Assembly: GCA_977006965.1 (NCBI GenBank)
Contig: OZ345359.1
Coordinates: forward strand, 434,001-498,000
Length of the DNA: 64,000 bases
Source of the DNA: Phymatolithon calcareum
Taxonomy: Eukaryota; Rhodophyta; Florideophyceae; Hapalidiales
Direction: 5' to 3'
The position numbers and the translations under genes are program-made. Shown in pieces: positions 45,747-55,634 of the stretch (positions within the stretch are counted from its first letter, which is position 1; the number at the start of each line of letters is the position of its first letter). The notes beneath the pieces were generated by a model. It did not search any database and had not been told where the DNA came from. It saw nothing but the letters and a program-made list of their open reading frames with translations.

Positions 45747-45790
45747 TTTCTCGAAAATGACTATTTTAATTTCATATTGCCTCATTCAAA
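45747..45790 (+). repeat. repeat X, copy 1, right part
   Basis: TCTCGAAAATGACTA...TATTGCCT matches 60032-60070. After TATTGCCT the two copies part; in copy 2 a piggyBac-like element starts there. Confidence 0.55.
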
Positions 45791-46156
45791 AGTTTCGAAT
45801 GGTTGTAAACTACCACAGTAATACTGTAAACTTCGTAAAATCGAATACCTAGGTGGAAAAAACTTCACGCCGCGAGATCAAAAGTTTTTTAAAATCGGTA
45901 AAGGAACAGGCGAAAAATGTAATAAAATTCAGGCTGCGCCCCGACGAGAAGCTGCAACTGTTCGAAGGAAACACAGTAAGAATTTTTCTGTAATAATTGA
46001 TTAGAGCTGAAAATTGGAAACTTTTGTTGACTTCATGTTTGAAAATATTTCACTTGTTTCTAAAGATTTTCTTGAAACTGGATACAGTGGCTTCGGTGCA
46101 AACCAAATAATTAAAATTTTCATCCAGTTTATGAGCATTGTTTCAGCCAGATAGAT
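45791..46156. other. AT-rich, no recognised gene
   Basis: No coding signal or repeat was identified here. Confidence 0.3.
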
Positions 46157-46228
46157 GCGGCAAACTTCGAATTTAGTGCGTTTCGGCATATTTTTGCATT
46201 TTAACACTGTTAAATATTTGCCACTAAA
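46157..46228 (-). repeat. 72-bp inverted repeat, left arm
   Basis: The minus strand reads TTTAGTGGCAAATATTTAAC and matches 48641-48712 on the plus strand with about ten mismatches. The arms point away from each other and enclose the MITE and the pyrimidine tract. Confidence 0.7.
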
Positions 46229-46230
46229 CA

Positions 46231-46878
46231 TGCATTAAATTAAACGCACTACATTTTAAAAATCTAAAGAAAAATTGGCCATTACCATATAGATGCATAC
46301 ATTTTAAAGAACATATATTTTCCATAAGTTCGAAAAAAACCGAATATATTCGTTTTAACAGAAAACCATATAATATATATTATATGCTATATGCTAGATA
46401 TTAAAGCAGCGAACATTCCGCTACCAACTCGCAAGCACCCAAGTTCGACCGAATTCTTTGAAGCAAACCATGCAATCTACTTGATGGAATAAGAAATATG
46501 CTGCAATTCAATCCTGAAGGGCAGAAATATGGCGCTTAAGATCTCGAATATTCGCCAATTTCGCCATACATATAAAATCTGTTGTCTCTCCAGTTCGAAA
46601 AAAATAACTAACTACACCATATTTTCTGCTTGAAGTCATTCTGTCTCTACTCGTCTCTTGGATTGTTTTGAAGGAGTTAGAATTATGCCTAGAAGAAGGC
46701 AATAATTCAGCATATAGAGAAGTAATATTCGTCGAATACTTGTCATAAGTATATATGCGAATAAACTCGAATTTCTCGAACATATGACAAATATATGTTC
46801 TTTCAAATCTATGCATCTATATGGTAATGGCCGATTTTTCTTTAGGCTTTTAAAATGTCGCGCATTCAAATTAATGCA
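46231..46878. mobile_element. 648-bp MITE-like element with long inverted arms
   Basis: The outer about 95 bp at each end are inverted copies: TGCATTAA at 46231 to AACATATATTT at about 46320, and its complement from about 46793 to TTAATGCA at 46878. The shared core includes GGCCATTACCATATAGATGC (one mismatch near its start). The interior is AT-rich and has no transposase. No convincing target duplication was found. Confidence 0.65.
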
Positions 46879-46959
46879 TACAAGTGGCTCCGTGGCGGCG
46901 CTTTACGCCTGTGCAAAAAGATAGAAAATGAAGAGTGTAAAGTACGGAGAAGTTAAACA

Positions 46960-48300
46960 AAAGATCTATTCCTCCAATTTAGTGTCCTTCTCCGTCCCCC
47001 TCCCGTCTCCGTGTTTTGCATATTTACCCTCCGCCAATCCTTGTCCGCTCCTCGTCTGAATCCCGTGTCCTGATCTGCCCAACGTTTCAGCTCTTGTCCT
47101 TGCTCCGCTCCATGCGTCACTGGTCTGCACTCCGTCAGACCCAAATTTCACTCTTCGCCTACTGATCTGACACACTTGTAATTACTCGCGTGCTGTGTAT
47201 CGGCTCTCTCGTTCCTCTTCCATCCGTCCTGTTTCACTCTGTATTTTTCCTATTCACTCTTTGTGCCACTCTCAGCTTACTAGTTTCGACAATTTCATCA
47301 CTCCGCTGCCCTCGATACGCCCCTCGTGTCGCTCTCGCTTTACCCCTTCCGCGTTTTGCACCAGTTCCATTTCATCACTTGTGATCGTCCTTTTTTCCCT
47401 CTTTGCCCCTCTTGGCACATCGCTTCTACCCATTGCGCCCTTGTCGTCATTCCCTTTTAACTCTTTGCGTTTCTCTCAATTTACTCCTTGCGGAACTTTG
47501 TCCCGCTCTCTTTCCGCTGGTACGTCTTGTGTCCTGCCCTACCCAGCGTTCCACTCTCATGTTCTTGCTCCGCTTCATGTGTCATTGTGCTGCCCTCGAT
47601 TATCCCCACATTTCGCTCCTTGGCCTGCTCATCTACCACACTTCTCATTACCCGCATGCTATGCACCCCCGCTCTCGTTTCTCCCCTGTCCGCCCCTGTT
47701 GCACTCCACTTTTTCTTATTCACTCCTTTTTCACTCTGCGCTTACTCCTTTCGTCACTTGGGCCATTCCATTGCCATCTGTACGACCTCCGTTTCACTTC
47801 CGTTTTAACATTTCTTCCGTTTGTGTCACTCACATTGTATCTCTTGTGCCCTCTTTGCTCGTCCCCTTTTCCTCTTTGTTCTTCTTGGAACATGGCTTCT
47901 ACCCCTTGTGCGGTTTGTGTCACTCCTTTTTTATCCGTGTTGACCTTGTCTTAACCCCTCTTGTACTCCTTGTGCCCTTCTTTTCATTGCTCTTTTACTC
48001 TATTTGTCTTCATTTATTACTTGCGCATCTTCGTCGCTCCTTTTTCCCTTAGTACGCCCGTTGTGTCACTATCCTTCTACTCCTTGCGCCCTTGTGTCAC
48101 TCTCAATTCTCCCCTTGTACCCTTCTTGGAACTTCTCTCACAAACGTTAAGCCCATTTATTTCACCTTTATATCACTCCTCTTTTACGCCTTTCTCCCCC
48201 TTGTGCCGTTCCTCCCTCTTTCGACTTCATTCTCAGCCTCTTTTACCCCTTTTTCCCTTACTGCTCTCCTTGTCACGCCCCATTTTACCGTACTCGCACT
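46960..48300. repeat. pyrimidine-rich degenerate repeat tract
   Basis: For about 1.3 kb the plus strand is mostly C and T, with recurring but irregular blocks such as TTTTACTCCTTGTGCC, TTGTGTCACTCTC and CTCTTTGCGTTTC. Period and unit are poorly conserved. Because stop codons need purines, several plus-strand frames stay open by composition alone; I call none of them a gene. Confidence 0.6.
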
Positions 48301-48572
48301 CGCCAGCACTGTTCGTGAATGTGATTGGCCTAGAACGTTTTACGTGCAAAAGTCATTGTTGTTCATAAAAATGTTTAATACAAAAATTCTATTCGCCGCG
48401 CGCATGGGCCAAATGCGATTTTTTACATACGGCTGCCCTGCGCGAGATTATGGCGCGCAGAATGATAATCGTTAAATTTCGAAAGACCCGAGAAACGTGA
48501 TTCATCCAATTATATGCTCCTACTCAGGAACGGGAAGAGTTATCTATCCAATGAGATTTAAGTAGGCGCAGA

Positions 48573-48614
48573 CGGTGACAAACAAACAGACACACAGACA
48601 CACAGACACACAAA
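48573..48614 (+). repeat. short ACACAG microsatellite-like run
   Basis: ACAAACAAACAGACACACAG and two further GACACACA units, followed by CTTTAGTATAGGGGGATTT, which leads directly into the right 72-bp arm. Such A/C/G-only tails often mark the end of a mobile element. Confidence 0.5.
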
Positions 48615-48640
48615 GAGACACTTGCTTTAGTATAGGGGGA

Positions 48641-48712
48641 TTTAGTGGCAAATATGTAACAGTGTTCCAATGCAAAGATATGCCAAAACGCACTAAATTC
48701 GAAGTTTCCCGC
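48641..48712 (+). repeat. 72-bp inverted repeat, right arm
   Basis: TTTAGTGGCAAATATGTAAC, inverted partner of 46157-46228. Confidence 0.7.
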
Positions 48713-48932
48713 AACCTCCAGTAGAAGAATTACGGAAATGCAATTGTGAGACAAATTTCGTCAGAAGTGCTTTCACATTTCATCTCACGAAATTTGATAG
48801 GGAAATTGAAAATTGAGTTTACGGAGTTGCAAATTTCGTGAGAAATCTTGATCTCTGAAAGTGTAATGAAACTAAATATGCACGACTCAGATTGTACCAG
48901 TACGAGCGTATTGGAGAAGCTAGTTAATACCG

Positions 48933-49676
48933 GTGAACAAGATGCGGGTGTCTGATTTCTGCATTGGAAAATCTCGAGAGCGCCAGCGAAGAGCTTGGCA
49001 TTGCTTTCAAAGGGCATTGCCCACATCAAATTCTGCTCTGAAATTACGCGCCATGGAAGCTGCCAAGGACGCCTCAGAAGACAAGGTGCAGATTGTGCGA
49101 CGTTCGCGACACATCTCCGCAACAACGTTCAACCTGAACCTCTACAGCGAGGAGCAGTGCCTCATTGATTTCCGGTTCAGACGCAACGAGATACCGCAGA
49201 TTGCGGCATTATGTGGGTGGACTGGGCGGACGGAGCGAAACGGGTATTTGTGTGACCCCATCACGGCTACATGCGTGATGCTTCGCCGACTTGCGTGTCG
49301 CTGGAGAGACTTGGAGAAAGTATTTGGTATGCGTGCATCAAAGTTGAGTGAGGTGTTCTGGGAGGTCACGGAGTCACTACACGCCACCAACTGTCATCTG
49401 GTCGCGTCGTTTCACAAGTACCTCTTCGACGAGCGTGCACATCTGTATGCGGAAGCTGTGCGTGACAAGGGCGGCGCTTTTGACAACTGTGCTGGCTTCA
49501 TAGACAGCACAAAAAAATGTGCCGTCCCGGAGGCGATGATGCTAACCAACGTGCAAACTACTCGGGTCACAACCGCTTCCATGGGCTAACGTACCAGACC
49601 GTTACTGTCCCGGACGGCCTCATCATCCATCTGTATGGACCTGTAGAGGGGCGACAGCCGGATTCCGTGATGTATG
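48933..49676 (+). pseudogene. PIF/Harbinger transposase, 5' part
   Basis: The frame is open from 48933 (ATG at 48933, or at 49053: MEAAKDASEDKVQ). It carries the N-terminal region of Harbinger nucleases (IPQIAALCGWTGRTERNGYL, DPITATCVMLRRLACRWRDL), the first catalytic D in CAGFIDSTK, and after a shift in a run of seven A (49511-49517) the block MCRPGGDDANQRANYSGHNR and PDGLIIHLYGPVEGRQPDSV. It is cut at 49676 by a solo LTR and resumes at 51420. With the one-base shift corrected, the text fits the DDE_Tnp_4 family well. Confidence 0.88.
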
Positions 49677-51414
49677 TGTGGTACCAAAGGGGTACAGCCG
49701 ATGGGGTGAGGCTTCGGAGGGAAGCGAAAGAAAAAAAACAACTTGCTTTTGAGTTGGCTCTCAGCGTTGAGGTTGTTACTCCATCTTCGCTGAGGTGCAG
49801 TGAGTTTATATACACATTTTTCATCTGAAATCGGTGGTCCGGGCATAAAGCCCGTTCTAATTGGTCCATTAAATCTAGAGCCGATCACCTATTGGTCAAT
49901 ACTTTCATATATGTGCTCCAGATTACTCCGCCTATCGTCGAAGAGAGTAGCACTCGAATTACTTCAATTTTAGAGAACCGCCCGAAATTGACAAGGAAAT
50001 AGTAATTGATTCTAGTGAATCAGATCTGGATTCCGGCTCATATTTTCGAGATCCGGAAACATATCAAAGGTTTAAAGTATGATTTTACGAAATCCTTGAT
50101 TTCTGGGGAAGTTTCGATCGAAGCATTGAAATACTTCGCATGCAATAGATTAGTATTTTATTAGATATACGAGGCAAGATGCGACCGGATTGGAGGTGGA
50201 ATTACCATTACTTCAGCATGTTTTTCGATTGATTTTCGGGTAAATACGAGTCAAGACTCAGGGTATCAGCAGTGATTCAGTATCTTGCGAGCTTCCAGAC
50301 GCATATGTGCATAGCTTTCGCAATTTTGCATCGTATCCGTGCCGTAGACGCCGTAAATGTACCCCAATGCTGCAAGAGTGACCTTTTCGTGCGTCATATT
50401 TACAATACCGATACGCATCAATGCAAATATGCACTGTGTGTGTAACAGGGTGGCGCAAGTCTCACTGTGTTTGGGCCATCGTGCATCATTGTATGTGTTC
50501 CTAGAGCCTCTCATTGGCCCGTTGCATACTAATGGTGCAATAAGATCATAGAAATGCGTGTGCTGGATTTTTGCTTCCACCGCCAAGTACCTAGTTCCTG
50601 AAGAGCCGGATCAGCAGACATTTGGGTATATATATAGACCTTCCCTCTCTTCGAGCGGCCCTCGGAGAGAAAGGGGACCTACCTTAGCGTAACCGATCTT
50701 GGAGTAAACTCATCTTGCCGAATCTGCTTTATTCCTTAACGGTTGGTAGCTCACAACTCATTGTGCGCGCACGACGACTGACCCCTTTTTGCGTGTCCTC
50801 TTGCGCGTCCGTGACAATCATCGTCGGGTGATTGTCTGTTCTTTCTCCTTCCTGTGGAAGTATCTCGCACCCGAGCAAAACTCTTGAGGAGTTGTGACCC
50901 TCTTGAGGCCAACGGCGTGTCGTAGAGACTTTGTTCTCGGGACCCTTCGACAGTCGTTTAGCGCGGCTATAACATTGGGAAGCTTTGCTTTCTTGGCTCA
51001 ACGGCACCGTGCGTGTACAAAGTTCTCCAGAAAGAACAGAAGGACCAGACCGGCAAAAGGTTAACTATCTTGCCACGATAGTTAGCTATCGCCCCACAGA
51101 AACTTCTTTACAAGAAGTGCGGGAAGCCGCGATCGTAAGGGTTCTCGGACTATCCACCCTTGAACCGCCAGGACTCTTCCTGCACGCTTCGTTTCTATCT
51201 GAAACTTGCTGATACGTTTGTTTGACATACGCTTCACCTCTGAAGTTACTGGTGAGATTTCCGTATTCTAGGACACAAGTTTTCTTGTTTCATACCAACT
51301 TGAGTGACGAAACCGATTTCTACTGTTCTGGAGTGTTATTCATTTGGTCGTGTTTTTTGTGTCTGTAGACTGTATTTACGACCCAGCTGGCTCGTTTTGA
51401 GTTGTGGCACTACA
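49677..51414 (+). repeat. complete solo LTR E (1.74 kb) in the Harbinger gene
   Basis: It begins TGTGGTACC and ends GGCACTACA. GTATG flanks it on both sides (49672-49676 and 51415-51419). Removing it with one GTATG rejoins the transposase in frame (DSVMYGCSGMEQF). A TATA box GGTATATATATAGACC at 50625-50640 lies about 950 bases from the start, as expected for a long U3. No internal second LTR, gag or pol is seen, so it is a solo LTR. The parent element is not in the window. Copy A (33257 onward) is a truncated relative. Confidence 0.82.
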
Positions 51415-51419
51415 GTATG

Positions 51420-51811
51420 GCTGTTCCGGGATGGAACAGTTCCTGGAGGAGAACTTCACCATCGACGGTGTGCAGTACTGCATCTACGATGACGCAGCCT
51501 ATATGCTGCGAGCATGGCTAGTTACGGCGTATCCGCGTCACACGGCTACCGCAGCGCAGGCCTCCTTCAATGAGTCTATGAACGCCGTGCGCACCGCTGT
51601 CGAGTGGAGCTACGGGGAAGTCAGGCAGTCATTTGCATCGCAGGACTTCCCTCGTAACTTGAAGGTACTCCAAGCGCCAATCTCCCTCCTCTACATTTGC
51701 GCAGTACTGTTGCGCAATTTCCGGACCAGTCTCTGCCATGGCGGGCAGACGGTGCACTACTTCGAATGCGCGCCGCCCTCCCTTGCCCGCTACGTCTCTG
51801 TCGCTCAGTGA
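51420..51811 (+). pseudogene. PIF/Harbinger transposase, 3' part
   Basis: GCSGMEQFLEENF and the second catalytic D in YCIYDDAAYMLRAW are followed by FNESMNAVRTAVEWSYGEV, which holds the third acid, and an end typical of DDE_Tnp_4 (LQAPISLLYICAVLLRNF). TGA at 51809-51811. It is the continuation of 48933-49676. Confidence 0.88.
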
Positions 51812-51920
51812 GGCGCCGCAAGCGCCTCACTCAGCTGAGCGAGGAATGTTAGTTTCTGTTCTAGTCAGTGAAGTCACTTGTGACAATAAAAGACAACGAT
51901 TTTACTGGTTTTTCTCAACT

Positions 51921-52616
51921 CTACTTATAGCTACTTTTCGCCACAAGCGTACTCAGCAACTCCATTAGTTTCGTGTTCTGCTCGCGAGCGTCCTCTGCCT
52001 GCTTTTGCGACAGCTCGAACCGCTCACGGTCGAGTTGCAGTCGCTTCTCGTCCAACTCGAGCTGCTTCTCCCCCGCTGCCTCGAGCTTCGCCGCGCCGGT
52101 GTTGAGGGAAAAACCGAGCTTCGCTCTCTTCCGCGGAGTAGTGTCGCAACTGCCGTCGCCCCCACCGCGCCGAACTGCCCTGTTGCGAATTTTTTCCCCG
52201 GCCTTAATCAGCTTCTGCGCCAGTTCCGACTTCTCCTCCTTCTCCTGCTTCGGCTTCTCCTTGTTCTGCTTGACTCCGTTCAGAATGGCGTCCAGCGTCT
52301 GCACACGCTCGTCATACTACTTCTCGAGGCCGGACGCCTTCTCCATCTTCGCAACGAACGACTTGCGCGCCGCTAGTAGGTAGTTCATGCGGTCCATGAG
52401 CGTCTTCGCGGTGAGCAAAGCCGTTCGTGTCATGTCCATAGCCTCGACTTGGCGCGAACGCACAAACCGCTCTAGGACCTTGCCGTACATCTTCTCCTTC
52501 TTTCCCCAGTCGGAGATGTGCGCTCCGCTCAGCTGCACCTCCGACATGAGCACAAGGTCTGTGTCCGGTGTGAACTTGAGCCGCATCTTTCGCACAGCAG
52601 CGCCCACCTCCACAGC
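51921..52616 (-). pseudogene. Harbinger ORF2: Myb/SANT-like DNA-binding protein
   Basis: On the minus strand, convergent with the transposase and about 110 bases from its end. The start of the text, FTPDTDLVLMSEVQLSGAHI and WGKKEKMYGKVLERF, matches the Myb/SANT-like domain that Harbinger elements encode as a second protein; it brings the transposase to DNA and the nucleus. A single in-frame TAG (52317-52319) splits it. The C-terminal half is a Glu/Lys/Gln-rich coiled coil (EKQLELDEKRLQLDRERFEL) with a basic patch (TTPRKRAKL), a likely nuclear signal. The true start lies at or upstream of 52613. Confidence 0.75.
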
Positions 52617-52978
52617 ATCCGCCCGCCATCCCTCAGGACCGAAACAGCTTCCCCATCCATGATTTCAACGGCATCCATGAGCACTTCCATGTTTGTCCCA
52701 TTCCCTTTACGTCTCCTTCCCAACGGTCTAACATCGGTGTACTGTACACGTGGGCCACTTGTGCATGATATTCCTGCGAATCCGATGTTGCGAAATTAGC
52801 CTTTATTGCATACCCTCTCTGCGCCTAAAATTTTTGCTTTTTCAATTCTCGTGAGATTTGCTGATCTCACCATTTTTCGTAGCAAATGTGAGACAAATGT
52901 GGTGAGATAAGGACAGATGTCCCCGACATCCCGGACTCTCACCATTTTTCTACCATATTTGACTTCCGTAATATCTGA
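52617..52978. other. right terminal region of the Harbinger element
   Basis: No gene. It has many GTGAGA/TCTCAC motifs (52850-52940), and TTCCGTAAT at about 52957 mirrors ATTACGGAA at about 48729 near the left end, which has similar GTGAGAC and CTCAC motifs. These could be terminal inverted repeats, but the exact ends and a target duplication could not be fixed. Confidence 0.4.
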
Positions 52979-53017
52979 AGTGAGAGCGCTTCAAAGATGG
53001 GGATGTAGGCCCTTAAA
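52979..53017 (+). repeat. 39-bp direct repeat, left copy
   Basis: AGTGAGAGCGCTTCAAAGAT and the following 19 bases recur without mismatch at 59796-59834. The two copies bracket the duplicated pogo-kinase-RAV1 block. Confidence 0.9.
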
Positions 53018-53183
53018 ATTCATGAAACTAAAGCTATGATACTGTATCATACTGTGCAAGCGCACAAGTCCACCAATTTAAACGAATCATAGGCCTTTTA
53101 ATCTTCATTCGCGGAAATTTCTGTACTGTATACAGTACTGTACACAATTGTGTCGGGGTGGAGACTTCGGTGCATCTATCATA

Positions 53184-55536
53184 CAGCGGGGTCCGGTAAT
53201 TATGGAACAAGTCAGTTATGATTAAACACGTAGTTCATACATAAAATTTATCAAATTACAAGTTTCTCCCAATTTTTACAACGATTTTTTTCAGATCCCG
53301 CTCTTCCCGCTGGGCCACTGCCAAAATGTTTGACAAATGACCGGTTTTTATTCGAGAAACAGCTTCCCCAGCGGTGTGTTGCACCCGCCACCAATTTTCT
53401 GCTCATAAGTATTGGAAAGAGCATCCAGGGGAGCCACGTGAACCCAAACACCTCCCCCAACACCGCAATTTCCTTTGTGCACTAGGGCACTTCTCACCAC
53501 CGATTTACGGCACTCCGCTGCCCTACCCTGCCCTACCCTCATGTCCCCACGTCAGAACCGCCGCGAAGCGGCTTACGCCCGAGCGGTTAATCTGGTCATC
53601 TCAGAGAAGTGGACTCTTGCTGCTGCACTGGCACACGTCAAGAATGGAACTAACAAGACCACTCTGTTTAGGCATGTGAAAAGGGCACGCGAGGGGATTA
53701 TTGTTAAAAAATCTGGTCGTTCTTTAGCTTTATCAGCAGCACAAGAGAAGGAAGTTGTTGACGTCTGCCTTCGTTTTGCATCACGCGGGGTGCCTTTAGT
53801 CAAGGAAGAGCTTGCACAGCTAGTCAGTGATAAGTTTGGCCACACTGTCACCCACCGATTCAAAGATGGCAAGCCTGGAAAGAATTGGATATCAAGTTTT
53901 TGCCAAAGGAATAACCTACGTCTAAACAAGCCCAGTAGAAACGCATCGGAGCGGTTTGCCGCTACCAATGCCGATGTCCTCACTACCCATTTCGCCAATC
54001 TAGAAGGCATAATTAAGAAATTCGACATTGATGATACTCGTCTATTCAATCTGGACAAGTGTGGGATGACTGCAGGCAAGGACTGTCATGGCGCTAGTTC
54101 GAAAAAAGGGGATCATGGCACTTGGCACCCGTTGTGATCGCAGAGGCACGGCATTCAAGAGCGACATATCCAGAGTTACTCTGCTGGTATGTGTTTGTGC
54201 TAGTGGAGAGTCTGTCCTTCCTTTTTGGATTTTTAAAGGCAGTTCTGTGCCTTCACGAATTATAACACACCCAGGTGGCTCTGCCTCCAGAGAGAGTGTT
54301 CTCTCAGTACTTCCCGGGGGGTCAATCGCCGACTCGAGAAAAGACCGTGGAGGTATTGACACGACCCTTTTTATATCATGGTGCAAGCACTTTGTTGAGC
54401 GTGTGAGCTATCTTACCACCAACAATCGAAAGGTATTGCTTATTTATGATGGCTATAGAAGCTATATGAGCTACAAGTGTCTCCAAATTCTGTCCTCTGG
54501 GAATGTTGAGGCATATGCTCTGCCCTCTCACACCTCAGGAATTACTCAACCGCTCGATGTATCCGTGTTTTCTTCATTTAAGCACCACATCAATGAAGAA
54601 CTGTACAGAACATCAACATCCATAACGGCAATGGCAGCAGCTGCTACAAAGCTCTCAGTATTTGATCTCTGTCAGGCTTTCACCAGTGCGTACAATATGG
54701 CATTCTCAAGACACAAAATACTCGCGGGATTTCAGAAAACCGGCCTGTGGCCCTACTGCCCGGAGAAACTCCTCTCTCGCCCGCTCCCCAAGAGCCTGGA
54801 CGATATTTCGACGATGGTATCTGTGGAGGGATTGTCGTCTATGCTGCATGGCAAAAAATCAACCACTACAAGCAGTTCTTGTTTTTCGACAAACATGCAC
54901 CTAGGATTTATTGAGACTAGCCATGGGTCACTACTTACTTCAAACGAAACTATGGCCGCCGTTAGGCAGAAGGAACAAATGGATTATGCCAAGAAGCTAG
55001 AAAAGGCGAAAAAGAGGGCTGAACTAGACCTAAGGGAACAGAAGAGGACCGAATGTACCAGAGAGAGGAGGACAGCATTTGAGAAGCAAGCGATGAAATG
55101 GAGGGCGGAAAGATATGGTCTTGATGCGTCCCGCATGCGAATGCCAAGAAGCATCAAGGAGCGGCGAGCAATTGCCAGGGCAAGGGTGGCGCGGAAAAAA
55201 TCAGATGCCCTGGCATCCTAAGGATCATGCTAGAAAGCGCACCGTGCAGTAGATTTTTTGTGCACCCTCAGGTAAAAATGCACCGCCATTCGCAGTAATC
55301 GTCATAAATGATATGAAATATGGACATTCCACGATTGAGTGACCACTTCCCCGAAAGTGCTTTCTCTAAATGTAGTCCTAAAATCTCATAAAAAAGTCCA
55401 ATTTTAACGCAATCACGGCAGAATGAGCAGCACCTAGCGGCGCATTTAGCTATCAAAAAATTTCTCAGAAAGAGCAAAGTGATCCTATTTTGACTTTAAA
55501 TTTTGAAAAATATTCCATAATTACCGGACCCCGCTG
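53184..55536 (+). mobile_element. pogo-like DNA transposon, complete copy 2 (2.35 kb)
   Basis: Perfect 24-bp inverted repeats (CAGCGGGGTCCGGTAATTAT at 53184; complement ending at 55536) and TA on both sides (53182-53183, 55537-55538). It encodes one transposase. Because copy 1 sits in the same position relative to the kinase gene, the insertion predates the duplication of the block. Confidence 0.93.
53541..55221 (+). pseudogene. pogo-like transposase, copy 2, one-base frameshift
   Basis: ATG 53541 (MSPRQNRREAAYARAVNLVI) starts the full-length protein: a psq-type helix-turn-helix (TLAAALAHVKNGTNKTTLFR), a CENP-B helix-turn-helix (GKNWISSFCQRNNLRLN), then the DDE domain. One extra A in a run (AAAAAA at 54105-54110 against five in copy 1) shifts the frame just after NLDKCGM, and the rest continues in the other frame to the TAA at 55219-55221. 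Without it the protein would have about 560 residues, usual for pogo. The shift could be a real mutation or a homopolymer sequencing error. Confidence 0.88.
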
Positions 55537-55634
55537 TAGTCACCAGCCCGCCTTTTCTGCGATATCCCCTTTCACATTGTGGCACTGCGTAGAAGCCCGT
55601 GGGGCATTCCTCGCCAATCTGTTCGACTCTTGCG

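Noticed and set aside
47195-48368. Plus-strand frames of 285, 183 and 135 codons
   Set aside because: They lie in a C/T-rich tract where stop codons are rare by composition; several frames are open at once and the peptides are low-complexity.
48729-52965. Exact ends of the Harbinger element at ATTACGGAA/TTCCGTAAT
   Set aside because: The shared word is short and no 3-bp target duplication fits, so I give the region only as a possible terminus.
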